NCBI RefSeq assembly: GCF_030445035.2
Contig: NC_080699.1
Location: 8,060,001-8,124,000, forward strand
Length of the DNA: 64,000 nucleotides
Direction: 5' to 3'
Source of the DNA: Dasypus novemcinctus
Taxonomy: Eukaryota > Chordata > Mammalia > Cingulata > Dasypodidae
The notes beneath the pieces were generated by a model. The model was not told the origin of the DNA. It searched no databases and worked only from the letters and a program-made list of their open reading frames with translations. This document shows, one piece after another, positions 27,103 to 39,901 of this stretch. The number at the start of each line of letters is the position of its first letter. The stretch's first letter is position 1. A program made the position numbers and the translations under genes.

Positions 27103-29370
27103 AAGAAACCTAAACCATTTACATTAGTAAATTTTAAAAAATCAAATACCTATAAATTTAAAGATGTAAAAGACTTAAAACACAGAAAACTACATACCAC
27201 TGCTAAAGGAAATTAAAGAAGACTTAAATAAATGGAAGAATATTCCCTGTTCATGGATAGGAAGACTAAATATCATTAAGATCTCTATGCTACCCAAACT
27301 CATCTACAGATTTAATGCAATCACAATAAAAATCAATACAGCATTCTTTTTAATGAACTAGAAAAACTATGAAATTTATTTGGAAAGGAAAGAGGCTCCA
27401 AATAGCCATAGACAAATTGAAAAAGAAAAATGAAATAACTTTAAAACATACTACAAAGCTACAGTGGTCAAAACGGCATGGTATTGGCATGAGGATAGAC
27501 ATAGTAACCAATGAATCCAAAGTGAGAGTTCTGATGTAGATCCTCACATCTGGTATTTGACAAGGCCACCAAGCCACCCAACTGGGAGAAAATGGCCTCT
27601 TCAACAAATGGTGCTTGGAGAACTGGATATCCATATGCAAAAGAATGAGAAAGGATTACCACCTCACACTGTATACACAAATTAACTCAAGATGAGTCAA
27701 AGACTTAAATATAAGCCAAGACCATAAAGACCTTGGAAAACAATGTAGGCAAGCATCTACAGGACCTTGTGATAGGAAATGGCTTAATAAGCTTCACAAC
27801 CAAAGCACAAGTAGCAAAAAAAAAAAAAAAAAAAAAGGAACCTCCTCAAAATTAAATCCTTTTGCACATCAAAGGAGTTTATCAAGAAAGTGAAAAGACA
27901 GCCTACCCAATAGGAGAAAATACTTGGTAACCATATATCTGATAGGAGACTAATATCCAGCATATAAAAAGAAATCATGTATCAAAAAGACAATTCATTT
28001 TTAAAATGGGCAAGAGATTTGAACAGATGGTTCTCCAAAGAAGAAATACAATTAAAAAAAAAAAAAAAAGAAGAAATACAAATGGTAAAAAGCACATGAA
28101 AAGATGCTCATCATCACTAGCTATTAGGGAAATGCAAATCAAAACTAAAATGAGATACCATCTTACACCCATTACACTGATGGCTAATAAACAGAAGTCT
28201 GCAAGTGTTGGAGAGGATATGGAAGAATGGGAACCCTCATCCACTGCTGGTGTGAATGCAGAAGAATCCAGTCATTCTGGAGGACAGTTTGGCAGTTTCT
28301 CAAAAAACTAGCTATAGATTTGCCATATGACCCAACAATTCCACTGCTGGGTATATACCCAGAAGAATGGAAAACAAGGACACAAACTGATATATGCACA
28401 CCAGAGTTCATAGCAGTGTTATTCACTATTGCGAAAAGTTGGAATCAACCCAAATGCCCATCAACAGATGAATGGATAAACAAATATATACATACAATGG
28501 AATACTACTCAGCTGTAAGAAGGAATATGGGCTAACACAGATAAATCTTGAGGACCTTATGTTGAGTGCAGTAAGCCAGGCATTGAAGGACAAATACTAC
28601 ATGACCTCTCTGATATGAATTAAGCAAATCAAGCTGTCTCAGCTAGAGACTGGATGATAGGTTTACAGAGAATTGGGGGGAGTGGTGGAGAGGAAGATAG
28701 TGAGCTGATGCCTACATGGGTGAAATCTATGATAAAGTGGAGGTAAGTAGTCGTGCAGGGAAGGGATAAGATGGGGGCATAGGGATACTATTGGGTGGGC
28801 CTTTGCAGTCTTGAGGGGTCTAGAGTTGGGAGGATAGGTCAGATGATCCTTGGAATTGGGAGAGTTTGGGGGAAGCAGGTGAATAAGAGATTGTCAGGTA
28901 TGTGGTTGAAACTAAATGTTGAGAAATCTTGAGAAAACCTAATAAGGGTTCCTTGTTGAAGGTGTTTGATGGGGGCATCTAGCAAAGGGTGCATCTGGGA
29001 CAAGCTTCTAGTGAGTGTGAGTGCTCATTTTCCCATAGTGTGTTTTATCATTGGGTGGAGAACCACGCAATGAGCGGGAAGGTAGTGTACCACCATCCTG
29101 GGGAGGCCTGATGTTCTGAAACGGAAGGGTGTCCCTCAAGAGCATGGGTAGCTCCCAACTGGGGAGGACAGACTAGTGTGTCAAGCCCCCAGCATTGTTG
29201 CAAGTATCCATGAATCTGGTCCTTCAAGCAGTGAAGCTTGGTTGTCACTGTGGGCCCCAAGGGGAGGGGGAGAAAGGAATAGACTAGATGGAAAAGGGGG
29301 TAATTGGGGGGCAATGGAAATATTCCACAAGATCATGCAATGATGGATATAGGCCATGTTTGATTTCACC

Positions 29371-29467
29371 AAAAATTTATAAAAGTGTATAGTCTAAAAT
29401 GTAAACAATAATGTAACTAAAAATCTAGAAAAGTGTACAGTCTAAAATATAAACTGTAATGTAAACC
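29371..29467 (+). repeat. 48-bp tandem duplication in L1 3' UTR
   Basis: 'aaaaatttataaaagtgtat' at 29371 recurs as 'aaaaatctagaaaagtgtac' at 29419. The following 'agtctaaaatgtaaac' versus 'agtctaaaatataaac' also aligns, giving two diverged 48-bp units. Confidence 0.8.
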
Positions 29468-29899
29468 AAAATGGAACCATGGTTAGTAGCTGTGTTTCAA
29501 TATATGTACATCAGCTGTAGCAAATATGACATCCACAGGTAAAAAGATAATTGCTGGGGAAGGGGGAAAAAGTTTGATGTTGAGTATTTGGGAGTCCCCT
29601 ATATTGTAAATGAGACTTTACTGTGATCTATAACTTTTTTGAAACAAAATTTAAAATTAAAGGATGTAGACACTGAGGAAGGAATGGAACAGATTGCCTT
29701 GCCACTGTTCATAGAGGGCAACACCTATTACAGTGATGAAAGGCAAAATGTCAAAGTTTTATGGTATTTTTTTATTTTTTAATACCCCAACTTATTTTTT
29801 ACTTTAGTTTTTCTGAATTAGTGTGTATTCTATTTCTAATCAGTAAATTTATCATTACTATTTCATTTTCCTACTAATTGAACTTCGCAATATATAAGG

Positions 29900-31502
29900 C
29901 TTCATTTTTGAAGAAGTTTTGGATCACAGAGGGGTTCAACTATGGCAAGGGAGTAGCACCAGTGTGAGGTGTCATTGATGGGGAACATACGATTGGGAGG
30001 GAGTTCTCCAGGGCATGCATATAGGGAATATAAAAAGTTCGGATATTTGTTGGGTATTGTCATACCAGGTAGAGTTATACATGACAACTGTGCGAGTGTT
30101 CAGTTCATTGCTGGGGGAGCTCTGTCACATTCCCCAATGGAATAGCAAAAATCCCCCAAGTGCAAGGGCAAAAAACAGTGAAGAAGTATGGTCCAATGAT
30201 GGGCTCTTGATACTGATGACTATGCTTAGGAGCCTGTGTGCTTGAAATTTCAACTAGGCCTAGAGCTGCAGGGTGCCTAAGAGTTACCTCCTGAGAGCCT
30301 CCATCTTGCTCAAATGAAGCCACTCTCTAAGCCAAACTCAGCATGTAAATGCTTTACCTTACCCACAGTTGTGGGACATTACTCCCAGGGATGAGCCTCC
30401 CTGGCACCAAGGGATTACTACCAATCACCAGATGGTAATGTAACTAGAAAAAGACCTTGAATAAAAGGGGAAAATGGTAAAGAGAAATGAGTTTATATGG
30501 CTGAGACTTCAAAATGAGTTGGGAGGTCATCAGAGTGGTTGCACTTAGCACATCTCGGCAGGATTCCAGGGACAGCCTAAGTAGATAATACCCCAGGTAC
30601 TGGTGCTCCTGAGGGCTACAGAGACACACAGGTTCTACAGTTATGGCATATTGCTCTGGAGTTCATTGCCTTGCCAGGGGCTCTACTTTGGAATTTGTGC
30701 TCCTGAGTGTGATGGCATTGGACTCAGACATGACCTTTCAACACATGCCTCTTCTGTCACTTTTACTGAACCTGTGTTTGGTGGTGGGGTTGGTGTATAC
30801 TCAGGAGACTTGAATCTATGGACTGGCCATATGCAGCTGGACCCTGACGCTCAGCAAAATTGCAACACCTACTATTTGGTTCGTTGGACTAACCCAGGTC
30901 ACCTAACAGGAAGGTGAGGGTGGCCAACCACCACACCAGGGAACTGAGAGTGTCTACAACTTCAAGCAGGAGAATCACATCCATCAGCCATGTGGGATTT
31001 AAGCCCCCTCTCGATTTAGAAGTGGAGTGGACATCACCATCCCAGGGTCCACAGGATGGAGGAATAAAATATGTATTAGAGTGGATTTATTGGTATTCTA
31101 TAGAACTATTGTGACTCTAGCAATTGAAGAAGAAATTGTATCATTGATGTGGAGTTGCTGAGGTAGGGAGAGGGTAGAAGAGGTGTGATGTGGGGGCATT
31201 TTTGGGACTTGGAATTGTCCTGAAAGATATTGCAGGGACAGATGCAGGGTGTTATATGTCCTGCCATAATCCACTGAATGGACTGGGGGAGAGTATAAAC
31301 TACAATGTAAACTATAATCCATGCTGTGTATTAGTACAACAAAATGTATTCACCAAATTCAATGAATGTGCCACGATGAAAGAGGTTGTTGATGTGGGAG
31401 GAGTGGGATGGGGAGGGTGGGGTTTAAGAGAACCTCTTATATTTTTTAATGTAACATTTTTTGTGATATATATATATACATATATTTTTTTTAAACAAAA
31501 AT
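29900..31502 (+). repeat. Repeat X, copy 1 (probable xenarthran L1 3' UTR module)
   Basis: This segment shares long stretches with the reverse complements of 54995-56100 and 62195-62935. Shared landmarks include 'caaccaccacaccaggga' (30927-30944), 'tctacaacttcaagcaggag' / 'cctacaactgaaagcaggag', and 'gatttaagccccctctcgat'. Short frames are conserved between copies, for example NHHTRELRVSTTSSRRI near 30923 and NHHTREPRVPTTESRRI in copy 3. They look like nucleotide conservation, not a protein. Its end coincides with the right target-site duplication of element A. Confidence 0.7.
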
Positions 31503-31694
31503 TTTAAAGGCATATTATAAGCCAAAAATGTCTTTTAGAAAAGTACAAAGTTGGAGGACTCTTCAATCTTTAAAGCATATTTGCTTATCCACAGTGGTAA
31601 AAATAGCATGGTACTGGCATAAAGACAGACAGATTGACCATTGGAACTGAAGAACTCAGAAATAGACCCTCATATCTACAGTCAAGTGATTTTT

Positions 31695-32057
31695 TTTTTA
31701 AAGATTTTATTTATTTAATTCCCCTCTCCTCCCCCAGTTGTCTGTTTTCTGTGTCTTTTTGCTGCGTCTTGTTTCTTTGTCCGCTTCTGTTGTCGTCAGC
31801 GGCACGGGAAGTGTGGGCGGCGCCATTCCTTGGCAGGCTGCTCCCTCCTTCGTGCTGGGTGGCTCTCCTTATGGGTGCACTCCTTGCGCATGGGGCTCCC
31901 CTACGCGGGGGACACCCCTGTGTAGCACGGCACTCCTTGCGCGCATCAGCACTGCGCTTGGGCCAGCTCCACACGGGTCAAGGAGGCCTGGGGCTTGAAC
32001 CGTGGACCTCCCATGTGGTAGACGGATGCCCTAACCACTGGGCCAAAGTCTGTTTCC
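31695..32057 (-). mobile_element. DAS SINE, full length, with TSD
   Basis: Minus-strand copy: T run and 'aagattttatttatttaatt' at the left, CpG-rich body, 'gaaccgtggacctcccatgt' (B box side) and head at the right. Perfect 12-bp duplication 'caagtgattttt' at 31683-31694 and 32058-32069. The long plus-strand open frame 31634-32071 is an artefact of the SINE. Confidence 0.95.
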
Positions 32058-32202
32058 CAAGTGATTTTTGAGAAGGCTGTCAAGCCTACCCAACTGGGCC
32101 AGAAGAGTCTATTCAACAAATGGTGCTGGGAGAACTGGATAGCCATATCCAAAAGAAAGAAAGAAGACCTATATCTCATACCTTATACAAAAGTTAACTC
32201 AA

Positions 32203-32615
32203 GGGAAATGGATTTGTCTCAATGGATAGAGCATACGCCTACCAAATGGGAGGTCCAGGGTTCAAACCCAGAGCCTTCTGTCCCATGTGGTGAGTTGGCC
32301 CATGCGCAGTGCTGGTGTGAACAAGGAGGGCCATGCCCGCATGGGTGTCCCCCGCATAGGGGAGCTGCACACACAAGGAGTGCACCCTGTAAGGAGAGCC
32401 ACCCTATGTGAAAAAAAGTGCAGCCTGCCTAGGAATGGTGCTGCACACATGGAGAGCTGACACAGCAAGATGACGCAACAACAAAAAAAGAGTGATTCCT
32501 GGTGCCGCTGACAAGAATACAGTGGACACAGAAAAACACAGTGAGTGGACAGAGAGCAGACAACTGGGGGGGTGGTGGTGAGGAGAGAAATAAAAAAATA
32601 GATGTTAAAAAAGAA
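32203..32615 (+). mobile_element. DAS SINE, full length, with TSD
   Basis: The copy runs from 'gggaaatggatttgtctcaa' to the tail at 32590-32615. It is flanked by 'aagttaactcaa' (32191-32202) and 'aaattaactcaa' (32616-32627), and is inserted in L1 ORF2 of element B. Confidence 0.93.
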
Positions 32616-32713
32616 AAATTAACTCAAAATGGATTAAGAACCTGAATGCAAAAGTGACAATCATAAGACTCCTAGAAGAAAAAGTAGGAAAACATCTTCA
32701 AGAGCTTGTGGTA

Positions 32714-33124
32714 GGGGACGCGGACTTGGCCCAATGGATAGGGTGTCCACCTACTACATGGGAGGTTTGTGGTTCAAACCCTGGGCCTCCTTGACCCATG
32801 TGCAGCTGGCCCATGCACAATGCTGATGCGCGCAAGGAGTGCCGTGTCACACAGGGTGTCCCCGGCATAGGAGAACCCCTCACGCAAGGAGCGTGTCCCG
32901 TAAGGAGAGCCACCCAGTGCAAAAGAAAGTGCAGCCTGCCCAAGAATGGTGCCACACACACGGAGAACTGACAAAAAAAGATGATGCAACAAAACAAAAA
33001 ACAGATTCCCAGTGCTGCTGATAAGGATAGAAGCGGTCACAGAAGAAGACACAGTAAATGGACACAGAGAGCATACAACTGGGAGGGAATGGGGAAGGTC
33101 AGAGAAATAAATTAATAAAAAAAA
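32714..33124 (+). mobile_element. DAS SINE, full length, with TSD
   Basis: The copy runs from 'ggggacgcggacttggccca' to the A-rich tail at 33105-33124. It is flanked by 'gagcttgtggta' (32702-32713) and 'aagcttgtgata' (33125-33136), and lies only about 100 bp of L1 away from the preceding SINE. Confidence 0.93.
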
Positions 33125-34492
33125 AAGCTTGTGATAAGTGGTAGTTTCTTGAACATTACATTGAAAGCATGAGCAACAGAAGAAAAAAAAAGATAAATGG
33201 AATCTCCTCAAAATTAAACACTTTTGTACCTCAAAGTGCTTTTGAAAAGGTTGAAAAGGCAGCCAACTTAGTGGGAGAAAATATTTGAAAATCAAACATC
33301 TGATAAGGGCTTAATAGCCATGCTATATAAAGAGGTACTACTACAACACTATAAAAAGACAAAATACTTAATTTTAAAAATTGTCAAAGGACTTGAATAG
33401 ACATTTGTCCAAAGAAGAAATACAAATATTGAAAAAAAAACACACAAAGAAATGTTCAACATCATTAGTGATTAGTAAAATGCAAATCAAGATATCATTT
33501 CACACCTATTAGAATGGCCACTGTTAAGATGTCAAAAAACTACAAATGTTGGAGAGGATGTGGAGAGAAGGAATACGTTTTCACTCTTTTTGGGAATGTT
33601 GAATAATACAGCCCCTGCAGATCACTGTTTGGCAGTTTCTAAGGAAGCTGAATATAGACTTGTCATGTGACCTGGAAATACCCCTACTAGGTATATACCT
33701 GGAAGAACTGAGAGCAGTGACATGAACAGACAACTGCACACAGATATGACAGTGGCAATACAATTGCCAAAAGTTGGAAATAATCCAGGTGTCCATCACC
33801 CAATGAGTGGATAAACAAATTGTGGTGTATACACATGGTGGAGTATTATTCAGCTGTAAGAAGAAATGAAGTCGTGAAGCATATGACAACATGGATGAAC
33901 CTGGAGGACATAATGTTGAGTGAAGCAAGCCAGACGCAAAAGGACAAATACTGTATGATTGTGCTATTTTGAACTAAATATATTGTTTAAAATCATGGAG
34001 CTAATCATTAGAATATAGGTCACTATAAAATAGAAGGAGGGTAGAGAATGGAAAGATGAGGTTTAATCTATGCAGAATTAGTAAAAGGGTTGTAAATCAT
34101 TGGAAATGAATAGAAAAGGTGAAAGCACAAGTTTAAGGACATGTATATGACTAGAAGGAAAGCTAAAATATGCAACATGGGACTATAATATAGTGAAATC
34201 TCATGTGAAACATGAGTATGGGTATTGTCGCATATATAAGACTTTACAGGATGTAAATACAGATAAACTAGACACATGGAAATGGAATCAAGACTTTGCA
34301 GCAGGGGAGATATGGAGAGATTGAGAGGTGATAAGTTTTTTGTCTTTTTAATATAATTATTGGAGTGTTAAGGTGCTCTGGTGGTGGTTGAGTGATGGGT
34401 GCACAACTTTGAGATTGTGCTAGATCCCATTGCTTGTACAGTTTGGATAGATTTGTTAATATGTGTCAATAAAGTTTATTTGTTTAAAAAAA

Positions 34493-35132
34493 ACAGCTGT
34501 TAGTAGAGACAAGGAAGCTCATTATATACTATTCAAAGGGGCCGTTTACCCAGAGGAAGTAACAATTGTAAGTTTATATGCACTTAATCAGGATGCCCCA
34601 AATTACATGAGTCAAACACTGACAAAACGAAGGGAGAAATACATGTCTGTTCAATAAGTTGAAGACTTCAATACACCACTCATATCATTGGGTAGATCAT
34701 CTGCACAGGGGATGAATAAAGAAACAGAGATATTGGATAATATGATAAAAGAACTAAATCTTTATACACACACACACACAACATTGCATTCCAAGCAGCC
34801 CATTCTTCTCAAGTGCTCATGGATCATTCTCCAGGATAGACCATATGATGGATCACAAAGATCTCTATTTAAAAGATTGGAATTATACAAAGCACTTACT
34901 CCGATCATAATGTATTAAAGCTGGAAATCAACACCAGGTAGGAAAAGGCAAAACTCACAAATATATGGAGATTAAACAACACTAATAATCAGTGGGTCCA
35001 AAAAATGGCAAGATAAATCAATATCTTGAGATGAATGAAAATGAGGACACAACACAGCAGAACTTATGGGATTCAGGAATACAATGCTGAAAGGAAATTT
35101 TATAGCCCCCAATGTGTACATTAAAGAAAAGA
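34493..35132 (+). mobile_element. L1 (element D), ORF2 endonuclease-region fragment
   Basis: 'aatcaggatgccccaaatta' and the following text match the ORF2 N-terminal third seen again at 37757-37795. The fragment begins right after the A tail of element B and stops where a new L1 5' UTR begins, so it lacks both natural ends. A short (CA)n run lies at 34767-34781. Confidence 0.75.
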
Positions 35133-36947
35133 TGATGGGACTTCCAAGAAGATGGTGGACTAGAAAGACATGGGATTCTCTTCTCAGAAAAAGTGCTACA
35201 GGACAGGCAGAAATGGCCTGGAAAAAAATATAAGGTTTGGGACAACTGAGGAAGATTGGACATTGCCCAGAAGAGCGAGACAAAGGAAAAGAATGACAAA
35301 GGCAAAATTGTGAGTTAAAAGTGGTGGCTGCTACAGACAAAGGGGGCCCAAGGGATCCACCTCCCCAGGAAAGAGGAGAGAAAGGGACACAGCCTAAGAC
35401 TGACTCAGCTTTTAACCCACAAATTCGGTCTGCTGTGTCCCACAAGCCCTTCCAGACTGGGTAGAGCTGTGCCATTGTTTGCCCTGGGAGCCAGTTATGG
35501 ATTAAAGAGATCCAACCTTCCCATTCTTCCTCTTTGCTAATGAAGATTGATTGTTGAGGATGCAGAGGAGAGTGCAGTTATTTCCAATGCAGGGAAAAGG
35601 TAGGGGGCTGCCAGCAAAGGTTGGAGAATTGCCTCTGAGAAAATTAGAATTACAAGGCTCTTAGCCTCTGGGCAGGACAATCCAGTCTGTGTTTCAACAA
35701 ACACACTCTGGCAAGGCATTGAATGGAGAGGGCTGCCAAAACATGCCTTCTGCTTGCATACCAATGAAGTGCACATGAGGAAATTAAAAGTAAATAAGGA
35801 AGTGGGTCTGTAACTCATTACTGGGTCCGGAGCCCAGTTTTGAGCAACTAATGGGAACAATCCTAAAGACCCTGATTGAACCAAGAATCAAAGTACAGCT
35901 AACACATAGCCTCCTGCAACTAAATCCCTATTAAAGAGAGAGAAATTGAGCATCTGAGTGAACTCTATATCATAATCAGATGCCTAGACATGAGCAAAAA
36001 AAATTATGAATCATACTAAGAAAATGGAAGACATGGCCCAAGAAAGGACTATATCAAAGCCCCAGAAGAGAAACAGAATTTAAAACAACAAATTAACTAC
36101 ATAAATTTCCAAAATTAATGCATTGAAAGAATTTGACTAAAGAGATAAATGACATCAAGAAGACATTGAGCAAGCACAAAGAACAATTTGAAAACCTGAA
36201 TAGAAAAGTAACAGAGTGCATGAGAGTGAAAGATGCAATAGGTGAGATTAAAAAACACATTAGAGGCATACAACAGCAGATTCAGAATGATAGAAGAAAG
36301 AATATGTAGTCCTGAAGACAGAACAGCTGAAAGTGAAGAAAGAAAATAATGGAAAAAAATTGAGCACAGGCTCAGGGAGATGAATAACAGCATGAAAAGC
36401 AACAATATATGTGTCATGGGAGTGTCCGAAGAGAAGGGAAAAGGGGCAGAAAGAATATTTGAGGAAATAATAGCTGAAAATTTCCCAACTCTCACAAAAG
36501 AAATGAACTTACATGTCTGAGAAGTGCAGCATACTCCAATCAGAATAAATGCAAATAGAACTACTCCAAGACACATACTACTCAGCATGTCAAACGTCAG
36601 ACATAAACAGGAAATTCTGAGAGGGGCAAGAGAGAAGCAAACCATCACATAAACAGGATGCCCAATAAGACTTAGTGAAGATTTCTCATCAAACATGGAG
36701 GCAAGAAGTAGTGGTATGATACAGTGAGGATACTGAAAGAGAAAAACTGCCAGCTGAGAATTCATAATCCAGCAAAATTGTCCTTCAAATCTGAAGGTGA
36801 GTATAAAATTTCCATAAACAAACAGTAACTAAGAGAGTTCATAAAAATGAATCCACCTTTACAGGAAATATGAAGGGAAACTTTAGAGCCTGAAAGAAAA
36901 AGTCAGGAGAGAGAGGCTTGGAGGAGAATATAGAAGAAAGAATAGCA

Positions 36948-37357
36948 GGGAAGCAGACTTGGCCCAATGGATAGGGCATCCACTGGGAGGTCCGCAGTTC
37001 AAACCCTGGGCCTCCTAAACCCATGTGGAGCTGGCCCATGGACAGTGCTGATGTGCGCAAGGAGTGGTGTGCCACACGGGTGTCCTGCGTGTAGGGGAGC
37101 CCCACACACAAGTAGTGCACCCAGTAAGGAGAGCTGCTCAGCACGAAAGAAAGTGCAGCCTACCCAAGAATGGTGCCGCACACATGGAGAGCTAACACAG
37201 CAAGATGAGGCAACAAAAAAGAGACACAGATTCCCGGTGCCGCTGATAAGGATAGAAGCGATCACAGAAGAACACACAGCGAATGGACACAGAGAGCAGA
37301 CAACTGGTGGGGGGGGGGGGGGTGCAAATAAAAAATAAATCTTGAAAAAAAAAAAAA
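36948..37357 (+). mobile_element. DAS SINE, full length
   Basis: The copy runs from 'gggaagcagacttggcccaa' to the tail 'aaataaatcttgaaaaaaaa', with a run of G at 37310-37321. It is inserted between ORF1 and ORF2 of element C. The target duplication is unclear ('aatagca' / 'aaagcg'). Confidence 0.92.
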
Positions 37358-39901
37358 GCGGAAAGGAAAACCAAAAGAGGAAGAAAACAGACAAAAATAA
37401 GATATGACATATGAAAACCCAAGAATAAAATGGTGGAAGTAAATAACATTTATGGTAATATCATTGAATGTGAATGAATTAAACTCCCCTATCAAAAGAT
37501 ATAGGCTGACTGAATGGATGAAAAAAACATGAGCCATCCATATGCTGCTTAAAAGACCCTTACCTTAGACCCAGGGATACAAGCCAACTGAAAGTGAAAG
37601 GTTGAAAAAAGATACTTTACACAAATAGTAATAAAATAACACTAATATCAGAGAGAACAGACTTTAAATGCAAAAAATTTAAAAAGCTACAGAAGGCCAT
37701 TATAAATCAAAGTTACTGTCAACCAGGAAGATATAACAATCATAAATATCTATGTACCTGATCAGGATGCCCCAAAATACATGAGGCAAACTCTGGCAAA
37801 ACTGAAAGGAGAAATAGACCCTTTATAATAATTGTTGGAGACTTCAACATCATTAGATAGAACAACTACACAGGGCATAAACAAGGAAATAGAGAACTTA
37901 ATATGATAAATGAATTAGACCTAAGAGACATATACAGAATGTTGCACCCAAACTCAGTGGGTTATACAGTCTTTCAAGTGCCCGTGGATCTTTCTCCAGG
38001 AAAGAACACATGGCACAATGCAGCTCTCAGTAAGTATAAAAATAATGAAACTATACAAAGCAACTTCTCAGATCATAATGGAATGAAATTGGAAATCAAT
38101 AATAGGAAACAGGTAAATTCGCAAATGTGTGGAAGCTAAAGAACACACTCCTAAATAGTAGGTCAAGGAAGAAATTGCAAGTGATATCAGTCAATATACT
38201 GAAACAAAAGGAAACTAGAACACAACCTACCAAAACTTAGGGGATACTGAGAAAGCAGTCTTTTGAGGGAAGTCTATAGCCCTAAATGTCTATATTAAAA
38301 AAGAAGGAAGAACTAAAATCAATTATATAATTGAACAACTGGAGAAACTAAAAAAGAACAGCAAGCCAATTCCAAAGCAAGCAGAAGAAAAGAAATAAAT
38401 AATAAAGATTAGAGCAGAAATAAATGAAACAGAGAAAAAGAAAACAAAAAACAACAAAACCAAAATCTGCTTCTTTGAGAAGCTAGACTAACAAAAAACA
38501 AAAGAGCCAAGATGCAAATAAATAGAAATCAAACATGGGAAGTTATGACTGGCCCCACAGAAATAAAAAGAATTGTAAGAGAATATTAGGAGAAACTGTA
38601 TGCCAACAAACTGGACCAACCTTGATGAAATGGACATATTCCTAGAAATGCACAAACAACTAACAATGATGCTACAAGAAATACAAGAACTTAACAAACT
38701 AATCACATTTAAATTAAATCCATCATCAAAAATCTCCCAGCAAAGAAAAATCCAGGACTAGATGGCTTCACAGGTGAATTCTACCAAGCATTTCAAAAAG
38801 AATGAATGCCAATCCCATTTAAACTCTTCCAAAAAATTGAAGGGAGGGAAAATAACCCAACACATTTTATGAAGCCAATTTCACCCTAATGCTAAACCCA
38901 GATAAAGACAACACAGAAAAAGAAAATTACAGACCAGTCTCTCTAATGAGCATAGATGCAAAATTTTTCAACGAAATACTTGCAAATGGAATCTAACAGC
39001 ATATCAGAAGATTTATACATCATGACGAAATGGGATTTATTCCTGGTGTGCAAGGCTGGTTCAACATAAAATCAATGTAATACACCACATTAACAAATTG
39101 AAGGAATAAAAACACATTATCTCAATCAATGCAGAAAAGTTATTTGAGAAAATCCAACATCCTTTCTTGATAAGAACTCTTCAAAAGATAGGAATAGAGG
39201 GAAAATTCCTCAATATGATAAAGGGCCTATATGAAAAAACCCAGAGCCAACATCGTATTCAATGGTGAGAGGCCGAAAACTTTCCTGGTAAGATCGGAAC
39301 AAGAGGATACCCACTTTCACCACTGTTATTAAACACTATACTAGAGTAATTGGACAAGAAAACAAAGGCATCCTTATAGGAAAAAAGGAAGTAAAACTCA
39401 CTATTTGTGGATGACATGATCCTATATTTAGAAAATTCTGAAATGTCTGTGACAAAGCTACTTGAGATAAAAATGAGTTCAGCAAAGTGGCAGAATACAA
39501 GATCAACACACAAAATTCAGTAATGTTTTTCTACACTTGTATTGAACAACCTGAGGAGTAAATCAGGGAAAAAATTCCATTTACAATAGCAACAAAAAGA
39601 CTGAAATAACTAAGAATCAATTTAACCAAAGAAATAGAGGAGCTATATGCAGAAAAGTACAAAACAGCTAAAAGAAATCAATGAAGACCTAAACAAATGA
39701 AAAGGCAGTCCATGTTAATGGATTGGAAGACTAAATATCATGAAGATGGCAATCCTACCCAAACCAATTTATAGATTCAATGCAATACCAATCAAAATTC
39801 CAACAGAGTACTTTACAGAAATATAAAAGGCAATTACAAATTCATTTGGAAGGGAAAGTGCACCCAAACAGCCAAAAGCATTCTAAAAAAGAAGAGTGAC
39901 A

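Larger units (their letters stand above)
25245..31502 (+). mobile_element. L1 (element A), 5'-truncated, with very long 3' UTR
   Basis: The element starts inside ORF2 ('atgggatgcagcaaaaactg' near 25278) and carries decayed reverse transcriptase: [14 protein letters not shown] (26446-26487) is the catalytic F-x-DD motif with Pro in place of the usual Ala. The ORF2 C-terminal half runs to about 28540, interrupted by the MIF retrocopy at 26612-27102. Non-coding sequence then continues to 31502. It is flanked by 'tttaaaggcgtattataa' (25227-25244) and the same 18-mer with one G-to-A change (31503-31520), which argues for one insertion event. The A-rich run at 29640-29662 resembles an internal L1 end, so two fused elements remain an alternative. 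Many stops are present and the element is inactive. Confidence 0.72.
31503..34492 (+). mobile_element. L1 (element B), ORF2 3' part and 3' UTR, interrupted by three SINEs
   Basis: ORF2 sequence resumes at about 31521 ('gccaaaaatgtcttttagaa') and can be followed across three SINE insertions to the familiar ORF2 end (33800-33960, 'gtggtgtatacacatggtgg', 'gcaagccagacgcaaaagg'). A 3' UTR of about 540 bp ends at 'tttgtttaaaaaaaa' (34492). Removing the SINEs restores continuous L1 text at each target site. Stops are frequent. Confidence 0.85.

Noticed and set aside
31634..32071. 145-codon open frame on the plus strand
   Set aside because: It coincides with a minus-strand DAS SINE whose CpG-rich body is open in several frames. 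Similar frames recur in every full-length SINE copy.
34767..34781. Short regular repeat considered as a CRISPR-like or regulatory array
   Set aside because: It is a plain (CA)n microsatellite inside L1. No spacer-repeat structure is found anywhere in the window.
36115..36765. 216-codon open frame on the minus strand, the longest in the window
   Set aside because: It is antisense to the A-rich ORF1 region of L1 element C, where few stops are expected on the opposite strand. It has no family resemblance.
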